Source: Kryptolebias marmoratus (Eukaryota; Chordata; Actinopteri; Cyprinodontiformes; Rivulidae). Taken from it: a stretch of DNA of 64,000 nt. The notes under the pieces were generated by a model, which worked only from the letters and a program-made list of their open reading frames with translations, did not search any database and was not told the origin of the DNA. Each line of letters starts with the position of its first letter. Within the stretch, counting starts at the first letter, position 1. The DNA lies in the NCBI RefSeq assembly GCF_001649575.2, contig NC_051443.1, forward strand, positions 15,593,661 to 15,657,660, given 5' to 3'. Positions 1-14,100 of the stretch are shown here, one piece after another. The translations under genes and the position numbers were made by a program.

Positions 1-124
1 TGACGAGACGTCAATCAGTCGTCTGGCCACGCCTACCAGGAAGTACTCACAACACAAACACAAACCCCAGAAAAACCACCCTCACCACAGAAACCCATTG
101 CTACCAATTAATGGCATGGAATTT

Positions 125-795
125 TTATAAGGATTGCATATCACCCACGACCTTTCATGCCAGTGTTTTAACCTAAAATCCTCTTGTGCTGAGAAGGGAT
201 GGACTCAGAGCTATTTTGGTCCAACCATGTAAAGGATGTTACGCCCAGTCTCATGTGATACTGTGAGATCTTGTGAGATGTGTTAAAATTAGCTCAGTAT
301 CTGTAAAACTGATTGAGTTATAATCAGTTTTGTGTTGGCTAAGGCTGATTAGCTGTGGTGGCCATTTTGAAGTAGGTAGACTTGGTTCTGTGTGTTTGTG
401 TGTTGCTTTTTGTTGGTATTGAGGTTGTTTTTTGTGTATGTCTGTGTTTCACTTTTTGTATCTTTCTTCTGTTATCTTAGTTTTTCAGCTTGTGTTTCTG
501 TTCCTTAGCTATTCCATATTTCTGTTACCTGTTCAGTTAAATTACTGTTTTCTGATAAAAGCTGCTGGTTTTCTGTCAGATTCTTAGATAACACCCCCAA
601 TCAGATTTGGATTTTGGCGCCTCGTGGTCTTGTTTTCATTTAATAAATACTTGCCTAACTGCTAAAAAGGGTCCTTAACCAACAACTGCATGCATTGCAA
701 TAAATCCAAAGGTATTCAGTTGTAAATGTACATCCGATGATTTTATTTTAAAAGTTTCATTAAAGTTTAGAACCTCAAAACACAACTGAGTTGTC
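125..795 (-). repeat. dispersed repeat family copy A, split by an insertion
   Basis: Shares its word order with the copies at 7.7, 34.2 and 55.8 kb, in reverse orientation: a CATGCCAG-type start, TTAGCTCAGTATCTGT, GGCCATTTTGAAGT, then CAGTTGTAAATGTACATCC. Between the last two blocks the other copies have about 20 bp; here about 320 bp intervene. I do not recognise the family by name. Confidence 0.55.
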
Positions 796-3700
796 ATGGA
801 TAGAAATGACTTCTGCCTCTCAAGGTGGGCTGGTCTTACTTATCCTGTAAATAAATGCTGCCTGAAGGCTGAACATTTCATCTGCATATACTCCATATCC
901 ATGATACATATACTCAGGCTGATTCATTTTTACTGCATTAATCTCATTGTAAGAACAAAAACCACAAACAACCCAGAGTTAGATCTCATCTTGGTTGCAA
1001 TCTGAATGCACTAACGTTCAGTTTTTGCTTAATCCGTGCTAGACTCCGTTTCTAGGTACCGTAAATATTATGTGAAGCTGTGGTAAATTATTTGAAATTG
1101 ATGTCAAACATGTTGAAAGCACCGTAAGAAAGAGACAGAAAGTTCCACGTTATGTCTCCCTTCAGTGCCTGCAAGGAAGCTGGAGCTTTTGTGCCCAACT
1201 GGGTTCCCCTCTTGAAATTCTTGCACATAAACAAACCATGTAACAAACTCCTTTCATCTAGGAATGTGGGGTACTTACGTCACTGTCATTCAAGTAACTG
1301 CTTTGTACTGTCCTCCCTCCCTTTGGGGAGTCTCATGTCGGTCCTTTTTTCTGTCTTTATCTGCATCAGAAATAGGGCCACTCAGGCTCCTGCTGTAATT
1401 GAGTGGGATTGCATAACTGACCCACAGGTATTACCAACTTGGAAAGCAGGGGAAAATACTTTTTTTTCTCCTTTGCTTTTCTCCTGTCATCGTTGTGAAC
1501 AGAGCAAGCTGAGTTCTGCAGAAGTAGAGAAATTTCTAACTTTATGTACTCACTTTCTAAGGATGAGCTTTTATATGTCTTGGGAGGGAAAAAAACATGT
1601 TTATGTTTAGCCTCATCACGTGTCTGATTTCATTTTTAAGTCACATGGTTTCTATTTCGTAGGTTTGTATATTAACATGTTAACGTCATCCTTTTGTTTT
1701 GCCTCATGCAGATAAAAATAGACACTGAATATACTTAATGGATAATTTCTCCTCCCGGGGCGATGGGAGCTACAAATCGAGCCACTGCATGTGTAAACAC
1801 ACGCGCTCTCATGTGAGTGCTCTCCTGTTTGTGCATAATTTCTAATCCCAGCACTTTGCTGATGATGCAAAAGCCGAGGATTGTGTTAAACCAAACGTGA
1901 GCTCTAATCCGCATGGGTTTCTGTCAGGTTCGAGCTCATGTGTGAGGCTCAAGTGGGTGCTTAATGCGTCCCATCATAATTTTATAATTTCACATGGGAC
2001 TGATTAAAATCCCATTAAAGCTATTTTTAGACTTTTAATCCTGTCAGCTTTTGCTTTTTATCAGTCAGGGAGTTAAAGTGCAAAAAGCACTCTTCAGCAT
2101 TAGTTTCTCTCTGATTATGCATTTGCCTGTACAAGTAAGTAGAAGAGAGTCCGGAGCAGAAATAAAAAAACATCAGGCAGAACATTCAGAAACTCTTTGT
2201 CATTTTTACTATAAATTTCCTCAACTAAACCTATAAAAACCTAAACAGTTCTAAAAGAGGCAATTAGCAAAGCTTTAGCTAAAAGCTGAATGAAGCATAA
2301 GAAAACAGCAAAGCAAGTATAACAAAGTAGAGTTCAGAGAACAATATTTTAGAAGGAACTGAAAAGACCACAATGTATTTTTAGGGGGAAAAATAGGTAA
2401 ACAAAGTTAATTCATTCAAAAAGTATGAAAGTTACAAATACTACAAGTCATAGCACACTATTCTCGATCGAACAGACTGTTTTGATACAGGAACATTAAA
2501 ATAAAATAGCACAGATGTATGCAGAAACAAAAAAAACAGGGAAAAAATATAAACAGGAAAGCAATCGTATAGAATGCTGATGTTGTGGTTTTTGATGTTA
2601 TTGTTTTTGGCGTTGGTGTACCATCCCAAGATTATAAGTGGCCCTCATCTGGCCCTGGGTTTTACTTATCTTACTGAAAATGTAAAACTTAAAAAGCAAT
2701 GATAAAAACAATACTTCCCTTTCAGTTCAGGCCTCTTTTCAAGTTGGAGCTCTGCTCAGCTCACGACTTGCCTGACTGTGACGTCAATTAGTTTCGGGCA
2801 TGAATAATACAAAGACCAGCCTCGTTTGACGACAAGAGCTGACATGGCATCCCAGAGGAGTGCCGGAGTTTGACTTTACAGGAGAAATGAACCTATTTAC
2901 CCTCTCCTCCTCAGTGGAGGGACGTGCTGAGTTACCCGCCGTCAGAAATGACTTTCTACACATTTCTTCACTCCTCATGTGTCAGACCAGCAGTGACAAT
3001 GTTTTGTCAGCCACAATATTTGGTCACGCTCTCTTGATACATTTCCAGCAGGGGTTTGGGATTTAACATAGCATTTTGCCTTCACCCTCCCTTCCATTGA
3101 CATTTTTTTTTATTCTCAAAACATCCTTTAAACAGCTGTTTAAGCCTGTTAGTCACAGTGTGACGTAAAGCAAAACGTCAGCACTGCACTGACAGATTTA
3201 TGAGCCTTCTATAATCACTGTGGTGTATGGATTTATTATTTTTGAATGTGAGAAAACATCCTTTTTCTCCTTTGCGTCGTCTTTCTGTGTTATTTCATTT
3301 AATCCTAAACTATCCACATTTTTAGGATTCAAATCGCTGCTCGATTACCGTATATGTTTATTTCCTCAACACCCATCTTCGCCATCATTTAGTCATACGT
3401 TGTTCGCAAGCGGGAAGTCGTTTAAGTGGCCAGCTCATACAGTCAGATCAACCAGAACAAAACTCCTCTGATTCTGTAACATTATAGGAATGCGATGGTT
3501 GAGAAACTGGTAATTAAAACCAGAAGTGACACATAGTTGCTCAGTATTTGCAGCTGGAATGCATCAGTTGGGAGTTTATTCTCGACACCTCTGTCTGCAT
3601 CTCGTTAAAAATAAAATAAAATTAAAAAAGACTGAAACTAAAATCCATAAATTCAAGCTCATGTTTCACATAATAAAAACACTTAGTAATTCAGGGACAA

Positions 3701-4714
3701 ATTGTGTTGTTATGGAAAACTCTTGTTTTGCTTGAAGAATGAAAATGAGTGAGCGCTACGTGCAGAACCTGTGCTTTAAGATTGTTCTGGTTAGTTTTAG
3801 TCACAGAAAACTTACTAATATTTTCATTACCCAATCTTGGAGAGGATAAAAAAATATTAGAGGCTGTTGGCATTTTGATGTAGAAGAAAAAAAAGCTTTC
3901 TATCTTATTAACCATAAAATATCTAAAGGTATGTGTGTAGCTGAAATAAAATCAGTTCCAAATCCCCAGCAGATGACAAGCATAGACTTAAAAAAGAAAT
4001 ACTTGAAAGGATTTATTTGAAAACCATCTCAGATAAGGACATCTTGTTTACCTTTGGCACTAAGTTTCTTTTTTTTTCAAATGTTTTGATACTTTTTGGT
4101 ATTTTCTCATTTCTTGTATTTCTCACAGTTGTTTCCCAAAATTATCCTAATTACACAAAAAGGAGATGTGAGTCTAAATCAGGGCATTTGCTGTAAATAA
4201 TTTCAAAGTAAGAGCATAACCACATTGCGGGGGTTTTCAAAAAATGAAGCGACAACTAACATCCCAGCATTTAATTCCAAGTTCACAGTCAGCCTCTTTA
4301 CTCCAGTTACACACTGGCCAGTGAGGACAGAGATAATACCCTGATTCCAGTTGTCTATTTTTACTTCAGAAAAAGAGGAGATAGAGTATTTCCTGACTGT
4401 CCTCAGAGATCAAACCTCAGTTGCTAGGTGACTAATGGAAAGTCAAAGAATAGCAGGAGTGATTCACCGACCTAAGAAAACTGAGCATATGAGTTGGAGA
4501 AGGGGAAAAAAGAAGGAGGAAGTGATACATATTAATATTGCTTTACATTATTACAGGAAAATAAACTGTAATCATTACTGGTGAGGATTCTGTTTAATCA
4601 TACTTCATTTATATAATACATACATGCCAGGAAAAGACATATTTTACAATAAATACAATTTATTGTAATTAAACATACAATGAAAGGTCACACTTCTGAT
4701 CATCATTAATGTTA
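796..4714. other. intergenic, no gene seen
   Basis: AT-rich with short open frames of at most 152 codons that resemble no family. It contains one CRE. Nothing else could be supported. Confidence 0.7.
2779..2786. promoter_or_regulatory. perfect CRE (TGACGTCA), intergenic
   Basis: Same palindrome as at 40.4 kb, 16 kb beyond the 3' end of rgs3. A TGACGTAA variant follows at about 3,161. Confidence 0.25.
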
Positions 4715-4990
4715 TGGCCTGAGGCCCCTTGGTTTGCATAACACAAAAATGGTTGTAACATTCAGTCACTTTTACATATATGGAGCTAAACTATAATGTG
4801 GTAGTAGCTGAGAGCCATTCACTACACATACTGTGAGTGCGGCAACTCTGTAACAAGGTTATTAAACTTTTCAAGATTTGACCAAATTGGCTACAACTCT
4901 TTTTAAACCTAAAATAGTCTAAGCCTAAAATTCTGTCACGAAAGGCAACAGGTGATATGCATTCCTTCAAAGAGCAGTAGTTTTTGAATT
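4715..4990 (+). repeat. dispersed repeat family copy B (partial)
   Basis: Contains the 3' part of the family: the hydrophilic block AATGTGGTAGTAGCTGAGAG, then AAGATTTGACCAA, then GGTGATATGCATTCCTTCAA. It matches the order seen at 55.9-56.2 kb and lies in the same orientation. The 5' part is missing. Confidence 0.5.
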
Positions 4991-7699
4991 TTTATATGAA
5001 ATAATCAGTGAGAATATAATAAAAACTATAAAATACTGTATAAAATACCAAATGTAAACTAATTAATTAACTCTATATGTAGTTAACTCTATACTGCTCC
5101 ATACCTTCTCATCTCTTCCATCCTTCATCCCTACTTTATCTCTACCAACATCTACTCATCCATCAGGAGGGTCCCAAGCTGTCAGGATGTTTGCCCGGAT
5201 AGACAGAACCGCCACTCTGAGTGTCCTCCTTCCTGGATATCTACTAGGGGTGTCCCCAGATGAGACCCAACCACTCATCCTCATTTCCTTTACCTTCTAA
5301 TAAACCTGTAAACTCACTTTGTTGTGGCATGGTTCCTGCTCGTTAAGTGCCTTTTGTTTTATTTCTGCTGCCGCTAAGGAGGTTTTCTGTAGCGCTGGTT
5401 GGTTCGTTTGTCTGTTCGCAAGATTACTTAAGAAACTAATGAACTGATTTTTATGAACTATCAGGAAGTGTTAGGTCTCTAAGTGCTTCTAGTTCATTTT
5501 ATATCTGGACTGTTCAGACAAAACTCTATACAGAAGAATTTATTGATAAAAATGTCCATCCAAGATTTTCTTTTCCTTCTTGTTTCAGAGTTGATGTCAG
5601 GCTTTTAAGATTAGCCATTCATCATGTGTTAAAGTTTGTTTGTTTTTTATCATTAACACTGAATATCTTCATTTGACACCATATTTCAAACCTTTTTGTG
5701 TTTATCCCTGCAGCTTCCTGCAGTCATTACATTTCCCATTCAAAGCCTACCTGTACATGTTGACATTTTCTGTTGTGGTATTGAATGACATGAGGAGGGG
5801 AGGTCCTGTTCCTGCTAGCTTTAATATGATTAACTGAATCTGCAAGGTCTTTCCTTGACATTTATGTTAAAGGTGAAAGCTGGGGGTTGGCAGGTGCTTT
5901 CATTAAACAAAAATGTATGCAGTTTGCTCTGAAAAAAAATCTGTACAACGATAAATAAAACTGTCTCGGGTTATTTAGAGGTTAAATCTTGCTGCATGGA
6001 TAATTCTGTGAACACAGATGTTCGGTCCCAAACTGGTGCAAAAACTGGTTAAAGTGGAAGTTGTTTAAATCTTGATCTAGACGGTATGAACCAGCTAAAA
6101 ACAAGAACAGCGAGTACTGTAAACTTCTTCACTGTGCAGCTGCAACGGTCTTTACATGTACTTTAAGAGACCAGTAGTTTTCCTGCTGACAGAAAATTGT
6201 TTTGGAGAATTGGTGCTCTTGAAAATTGTTGCGAATCTTTCTGTAATTGCAGTTATTTTAATCACAACAGAAGCCCTGCGACTGGGACACAGATAGAATC
6301 AAAGGAAGAGTCGAGCAGTGGAAAAGAAAATAATTTCCCACCAAAGCTTTTATAAGTCATCTGTGGCTGCTTTTTCCACCATTGTCTAACCGCCAGCAAA
6401 ATAAACCTTTGAGAGTCTTTTCTTTTTGTATAAGACAAAACAGCCTCAGAGAAACAAGCGGAAACCAAAACTGCGCCAGCGTACTTTCCAAAATCATTCC
6501 CACTCTAACCCACGTGTGTTTGCTTCCGGTGATATCACTGCAAGGAATACAAGGTACAGATTACACCTCAACATAACTACGGCCAACCAAGGACACGCAA
6601 ATAGACTGGAGGGTAAACAAATTTGAGGAAAAACTGTATGACATTTTTTTATCGTATCATTATTGGTAAACCATTGTCCCACATGTATTCAGTCTACCAG
6701 CAACAGATGGCTCACAGACTTTCCTGCTTGTAATTTTGGTTTTATTAGCTGCCGGCTGAAGCCCAGCTCGCAAATTCAAAGCATGAGGACACTTCCTTAA
6801 AAAGGCCTTGAAAAGGTTGATCTCTGCATTGCATAAATGTCTGTTGCTCTGAATTTTGCCTTTTGTTGTACTCTGAAATATCTTGTCTCCAGAATCCACA
6901 TATTAAGGAACTCGAAGCCAGTGGGGCGAAAAAAAAACAACCTCTCACAAACAGACTGACCCTTGTCTTTTTTGTTTATATTAAACCAAAGTGCGTCATT
7001 TTCCCTACTGGTGAGGTCAGGAACTTTTGCTGCTTAAAAAAAAAGCATTGCCTCCCCTTTTGATAATTATATCCACTGTGGTAAAAAGAGTTCTGTTCAC
7101 CGAAGCAGCTGCTTGGATGAAGTCTACAACTAGAACCTTGTATAACATTTGCTTTGTGCATCTTAATTCAGTAACACAGACACACTGAGCAGAAAAGTGC
7201 CACGTAACTGGTTTCTGAAAAGGAGGCAGCTGATGATGTCCCTTTATCAGGACCAGGATGACTATATAAGGCTTCAACTTTAATGTATTACTGCTGTAAT
7301 AAAACATCTATTTTATATCCAACATTTTACTTAAAAAAGACATTGCATGGTTCAGAAATTGCTCAACAAGCCACCCACTGTCCTAAATCATCATGACTTT
7401 TGCGAAACTTTAACAGAGAGAGCCATTCAGAACTTTTCTGCGTAATGATTTTTAAATATATAAAAGAGAAACACTGTGCCTTCTCATCAGCTCACATCCC
7501 ACAGAACTTCACCCCAGAGTGGGCAGTGGAGCGTGGCGCATTCAGTGAAGAGGTTATTTTGTACAATGATGACTAAACGGGGCAGTGTCAGGGTTTTGGA
7601 AAGTTTTATTGATTTAATTATTTGATCAAATAAGTGTAATTAACTTGTTTTTTAAGGATGTAACTCAGTGTATGTGAACAGAAATGGCACATACTATAA
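4991..7699. other. intergenic, no gene seen
   Basis: A C/T-rich segment at 5,095-5,330 ends in AATAAACCTG and may be an old processed copy or repeat, but shows no reading frame. The overlapping short frames at 6.3-7.3 kb on both strands are not protein-like. Confidence 0.65.
5385..5500 (+). repeat. possible short repeat fragment
   Basis: GGTTGGTTCGTTTGTCTGTT followed by a 'cells of AAGATTACTTAAGAAACTAATGA' type pattern resembles the 5' segment of the dispersed family (tctgttagcaaaatatctcatgaac at 55.8 kb), but diverged. Assignment is weak. Confidence 0.25.
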
Positions 7700-7990
7700 T
7701 CAGTAGAACAAATAGTCCTATGTTAAACTAATGGACTTGCATCCTTTGAAGGAATGCATATTGCGCGCTGCGTTTCATGCTAGTATCAGACTGATAGCAT
7801 CTTGTGCTAAAAATGGGCTGAGTTATGGCTGTGTTTGTATTTCCTAGGATCAGCTGGCTGTGGCAGACATCTTGAGTTGGGTTGACTCCAAAAGTTAATT
7901 AGTTGTAGATGTTCATCCAATGATTAGTTTCATTAAAACTTGTCTGCTGGATCATGACATATTTTGCTAAAACCATAGACAAACAAATAT
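7700..7990 (-). repeat. dispersed repeat family copy C
   Basis: In reverse orientation this runs from CCTTTGAAGGAATGCATATT, through CATCTTGAGTTGGGTTGACT and AGTTGTAGATGTTCATCCAA, to a TGACATATTTTGCTAA end. This intact copy gives the junction used to define the insertion in copy A. Confidence 0.6.
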
Positions 7991-10900
7991 ACAAACCCAG
8001 GCAAAAACAATATTGTTCACCACCAAAGGTGAAAGGGTGATAAATACTCCCAGCTGAAACTTCACTGTAATTTAAAAGTGAAGCGTAAAATATTTCTAAA
8101 ATTAGATATCTGTGTAGGGAAACAAAAACGCCAAATTTTTGTTGTCCAAGGCAAATATGTGCAAATTCATTAAAATTTCTTACAAAAAATGGTGGGACAA
8201 ATAAAAATGTGAGAGGATTACTAAAAGACAAAGCTCATTCAAAAACATTTAAGAAATCACATCACTATTAGAAGAATATTTTATTGTGGAATTAATGTGT
8301 GCTGTGAGAAATTTAAAAAAAACTGTAAGAAGTTTACTTTAAGCAAAAATGCTACATTAAACAGATTTGAAAATTATAACGTTTTTTAAACAAACAAAAT
8401 TTAAATCTAGTTTAAGCTTCTTCTCATTGTGGCTTCCCAACAACCAGTTTAATTACTCCTTAACTCTCCTGCCCTGACTCAGTCCTTCCGAACCCTGATA
8501 AGCCTGGTTCTCTCTTTCATAATTTATGCTTTCCTTCCTCTTTTTACGCCCTCCTTCCTTCTATTTTTATATCAGGTTTACGGTCCGTTTATCGGACAGA
8601 CTATAAATGTTGAAGAGTTTATAGATTCTGGCCACATCCTGTGATTGCAGCATGACAGGGAGCTGCTGTTGATTTGTCAGCAGATGATCCTGTGTGACAG
8701 AATCACTCCCCACCGGCTCTCCATACAAATACACACACACACAGTGATGACAGCGGAAAGGAGATAAAACAAGTCATTCATGTGTCAAACAGCCAACCTG
8801 CCCCAACAAATGAAGAGCTGGTCCCTCCCAAAACTTCAGACTTTGCCATCTCTGGTGGAAATACTTGCTACCCTGTTAGTTACCTACTTCATCACTGACC
8901 TAAAAGAGTGATGAAGTATTTCTGGTACTGCTGTGAATTTATTTTGGCATAAACATGTTAGCCGTTAAAAGTGACTTAATGCAGTCCTGCGGACCAGCTC
9001 ATAATGTTTTTCCATTTTGTAGCGTTACACACACGCACAGGGCAGGAATCAATGTCTGTTCAATAGATCTTTTGAATCATCGGGGAAGGTACATATGGAA
9101 AATAAATCCTTCAGTAGCTCCACCTAATGTTTGAATGTTTACACTGTGCAATCGTTTTTAAAAAGAATGTTTTACTGTGGTATCGATTATGTTTCTGGTA
9201 AAGTACTCTGAGATGTGGGAGCCTCGTCGCTGTCAAGGCAAAAAAACATTAAGTTAGACAGGAAAAAAACAGCTTTTTAAAAAGAAAGTTGATCAAAAAA
9301 TATTATGGGACTGAAAAGAAACTTCTTTTGCCATAGTGAGACATCAGAAAATGTCTGCTGTAAAGATGATAAGTACAAGATTTACACAGTTACAATCACT
9401 CATCAACACACCTGTCACACAGGTGATCAGAGCCAGAAGGTCTACCAGCGATAAGGGCAGTTTGACCTGTGATGAAACATATTAAACATGCAGTAAATAA
9501 TAAAGAGCGTGACCAACTCTTAATTTGTTTTAATCCAGTTTTGTTGTAAAATTTGTGTAGAAAATGCCACTAAATGCTTTATTTGTCCTGGTTTTGAGTC
9601 CTCCATGTTGGAGAGAGTAACTCAAACAATTTAAATTCTCTAAATATTTTTACTCATCTCCCATCTGTATTAGCTGGATGGTACAAATGTTTGACGGTAT
9701 AACCTTGAGTAAAAAGAAAAGAGGCTCTGTGATTATAGTTGAAAATGTGTATATTTTAAATGTGGGTGGTTTCTGAAACTGTGCTGACAGTTTATTCTGC
9801 AAAATATTTAAAATACTCGAATCTAATTTGATTCTAAACCATTTATGTAACTTTTTGTGAATCGCAGTTACCACTACTACTAAGAGTTATATCAGAATAA
9901 TGCTGGTACTTCAGTGTTGATGGACACATACACACAAAGAGAAAGGGAGTGTGAGTTGGACAGGAGGCACGGGTACACAAATGTACCGTGTATCAGTTAC
10001 GTCCTTATCATAATGAAGGATTGTGGGTATTCATCCAATAGAGATGGAGTTGTGTGCAGCCTTTCAAAACACTAATAATGCATAGCCTTCAGAGATAACC
10101 ATGCAAAGCAACATTTTTTTGCGAAATACTGAACCCTTTAGTGCCCGAAAGATATGGTACCCCAGGAGCGTCAAGTCACTTTTAATAATAAAAGTGTCTG
10201 CTGAATGGCAAGTGAAATTTAAACACCTATCAAACTAGACTTTAAACCTCTTTTTATTGTGAGTTCACCATTCTATAAATAATGATTTATTTATGTATAA
10301 AATAAAAGAAATCATGTCCATATTTATAATTGGAAGTCCTGGGAGTAAAGGTAGCAGCAGTGCAGTGAGCTGTGCTTTTTTTGTCTGCCTGCACCGACTT
10401 GGCTGACGCATAAATCTTCAGGGAGATTTGGTTCGCTGTGTATGACTCACTGCCAAGATGGAAACTGTTGCAAACCTTTTTAGCTCATTATTCTTGGTGA
10501 TGGAAAGCAAACTTTAAACAACTGAGATCAGGTTTATAGCTGCGGCCAAAATATTTCCTGCTGATGACGTTTTTGTGTCACTGAGTGAGATCTTCTCCCC
10601 GCTGTATACATCTTATGTAAAAGTGTGCAGGCTAATTATCTGCATGCACAGCAGTAGGTAAAGCCATGCCTGGTAAAAACTGTTGCTATTTTTGGAAGCT
10701 TTTGATTTTCTCTGCAAGGAGAAACAAAGATACTACAGCTGCTCCCATGTATTATTAAAATAAGTAAAACTTTACAAATGTGTTCTTAAATTTGTTTCTC
10801 TCCAGCTTGTCTCGATTCCTACACAATTTCATATAACTTTTGTTTAAATATCAGAATACAACATAGCACTTTACGCTCCACGTGTGGAACACGTGACACA

Positions 10901-11116
10901 AACCATATAGTCAATAAATGAAAAGGTGGAAAAAAACCAAACGATTGTCTGGTTGTGTAAAATTCTTACATAACCAAACAACTGCACCTGAGAAATGGAA
11001 AAATAGATAAATCATTCAGCCTTGGAGCCCACCAGCAAACGCAGCTCAGCGCAGTTATTACACGTATTGATTAGTGCATGCAGGCTTTATTTGTAGGTGT
11101 GTTGAGGGCTTTGAGA

Positions 11117-11142
11117 GTGTGTGTGTGTGTGTGTGTGTGTGT
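11117..11142. repeat. (GT)n microsatellite
   Basis: Thirteen GT units without interruption. Confidence 0.97.
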
Positions 11143-14100
11143 TTGGCACAGGAAATGGGAGAGATTGGGTTTCTGACATAATATGAAAACAAATTTGTCA
11201 AGCATCAATCAACAGTTAATGAAATGGTGATTAATTAAATAAAAATCCAAACAGAGTGCCATGGTTGATCACTTTTCACATTTTGGTCACCTTGAGGAAA
11301 TAAACAAACAACTGGATCATGGGGACCAACTCTCCCCACATAGCTAATATTTAATTAACTCATTAATAAATTGCTTTACATTCCAAAGTACCCTGTATGC
11401 TACCCCATAAGTATCACATTAATATAAATGTATAGATGTAAATAATTTAAATAATCTAGTTTTTTTATACAGCAAAGAGGAGATGAGTAAAATAAAGAAG
11501 AGAAAAGGAGGAGAAACGTCTATTTATCATTTGGTCTTTTATTGCGTTAAATGAGGGTTATGTATCTTGCTGTTTTGGCTGATATAGCTGTTTATCAAAC
11601 ACATTTTAATGTAAAACTATCATGATTTTTATCAGCATCTCAGAAACCTCAACTGAAGAAGCTAAGTTTGTATAAATACAGGGTTTCATATAAATGGAAT
11701 ACGTCTACAATGAAGCTGTAGCTCAGTATCTGAATAAAAGTGAGAAACAAAAAGGAGTTTGTGTGCCTCTCCAGTGGGAGTAATGGTTTCAGCCCCAGGC
11801 AGGTTTAGGCCTCAAAACCACATCTTAAGTTTGTGTATAAAGAGATGTTAATCATGTTTTGGGTTTAGATCATTCCTCTCACTATACACCAGAAATTAGT
11901 TTAAATGTTTATCTTTGCAAAACTCTAAGAACACAAACATCTGTCCTCTGACATAACATTTCATGTTTGTGTTCATAACTACAACAACTATGCTGGGTCA
12001 AATATTAAACCAGGGACTAAGAAAGAATCCTCAGTGCAAACAAACTTCGGATACAAGATTAGTTTTCTTGAAACCTGACGAACTTTCTACTAAGGTGCAT
12101 CTTAAGCCCTTATTTGTATCTCATTAGAAACGTCACAGTCTGTTTATATTTTTCTTTTCATTCCAACACTTTGATTATAACATAAATCAATAAACTCCTT
12201 TAAAGAACAAACAAGTTAGTCGGTTTTCTTTTGCACGTATTTGGATGACCCAAATCCTCAAGCAGCTCTTCATTCTGCTCCTCTGTGTGACCCAAACAAT
12301 GGCTTTAAGATAATCCAAATCCACATGGCAGCAGAGGATATCTGAGCAGTTGGACTTTATCTGGGAAGTTTAAAAGTTTGTGGATCTGACTGTGTTACCC
12401 AACGAGCAAAGCTGGGTTAAAAAATGCTGTAGTAAATGGTTCCATAGGCTCATAAGTTTCATCTGTTTTCCACCGTTCAGTGATGACACTGTTGATTCAC
12501 AGCGCTCGGAGCTCCAGGTTTGTGTATATGACAATCAGGAAACACAGAGACAGATTAAATCTTTTAATTTTCACGGGCATTTAGGAGGTTTCCTGAGGAA
12601 ATCTCTGTTTGATGCATCACAAGAAAAAAAAGTTTGTGACGCCATTCAAGGCATGTGTTGGAAATTCTAGAGAATGTGTTTGTTTATTGAACGTCGCCAG
12701 AGGCAGATGAGGCGTCGCAAACGTTGTTTCACACTGAACCAACTAACTGAAAAAAGGTTTTTCTTTTACTATTTGAGCTTCAGCGTGTAGAGTTTTGCAT
12801 GAAAAGACAGCTCTCAGCCTCATAAACTCATGGTCACATGAAATGAAGTGTGTGTCACTGTCATCTTTTCACACACATGGATTATCATTCTTCAGATATT
12901 GGCTTTGCTATTTTTCCAGTTTCTTTTTATAGACCCACTAAGCCTCTGGACTGCATTTTTCTGTACAAAAGGGAAATTGTCTGAAAAAAATTGTTTTCCC
13001 TGAGTTTGTTTTCTCCAGAAGAACTTCACATTTCAAAAATAGTGGAAACTTTGGAGCCAAACTAGGTTATGGACTGACTTCACTATCATTATAAATGTAT
13101 GTGTCTGTCCTGAAAAACACACATTTTTCTACATAGGATGGAGAAAACAGTACAAAGAATGCAATGAAGCTTGAAACCAAGGTATGACTCAAACATGATT
13201 AACGACACAATAAATTGTGTGCCGCGGTGACATCATGCACTTGATTCACTTCCGTTGTTTTACTTCCCAGACTTTGAAGGACACACATGCTCAGTAATGC
13301 GAGTTCACTGCAGAGTCAGGAAGCTCATTAATGTGAATGAAAGCATGCAATCAGTGTCACTCACCTGGGGAGGAAATGCGTGTTGTAAAACAGAGGGAAA
13401 AGGTAAGCAGCTCTGACCACCAAACTGGAAACTACACAAGCTTGAATCAGCTCAGACAAGAAATTTCTGTCTTCCATTGTCTTGCACAAAACTCCGAAGA
13501 TCATTTAAAAGATTTGTGGAAACAACTGCACCTGTAATAATAAGCTATAAAGTGCTCTGGATAAATTAAGGATGCCTCAATATGACCTGCATGTTGGATC
13601 AACCAGTGCTCCACAGATCCAGTTTGACGTGCTGTCATGTGACACCACATGTGAGCTTGTTATGATAATATATTTAATATAAGATATGATATGACAACAT
13701 ATGGGTGGCCTAAAGTATGCCAAAATAGATTTTAAAAAAGTACGAAAAAGGAAAAAGACAGGAAATTCATAGTTTGAATGCTGGTTCAGCATGGATGCAA
13801 TTGCGTCACCAGTGTAAGTGCTCCATGCTGACATTGTCTAATAAACTTAAATCAAGCAGGAAACAGCCTTCATTTAATAAAAAGCACATTTTGTCACACA
13901 GCTTAATGAATCTAGAGGACTCGAATGCAGAGTTAGTAAGCAGAAGGCAGCAGGAGATTAACTAAAATCCACAAAGGTAAAGTAAAATTCAAAATGCTGA
14001 CGAAGCTGAGGAAAAAAAAGCATTTTAGAGAAAAGCAATAAAGGGCCAGAAAACAAAGAAAAGGAACTAGAAACAAGAAGTAACTTAACGATGGTCTGGC

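Noticed and set aside
1152..1610. 152-codon plus-strand frame
   Set aside because: No recognisable domain, and no exon-type borders that fit a neighbouring frame. Likely chance.
7899..8231. 110-codon minus-strand frame
   Set aside because: It overlaps the dispersed repeat copy at 7.7-8.0 kb and has low-complexity hydrophobic content.
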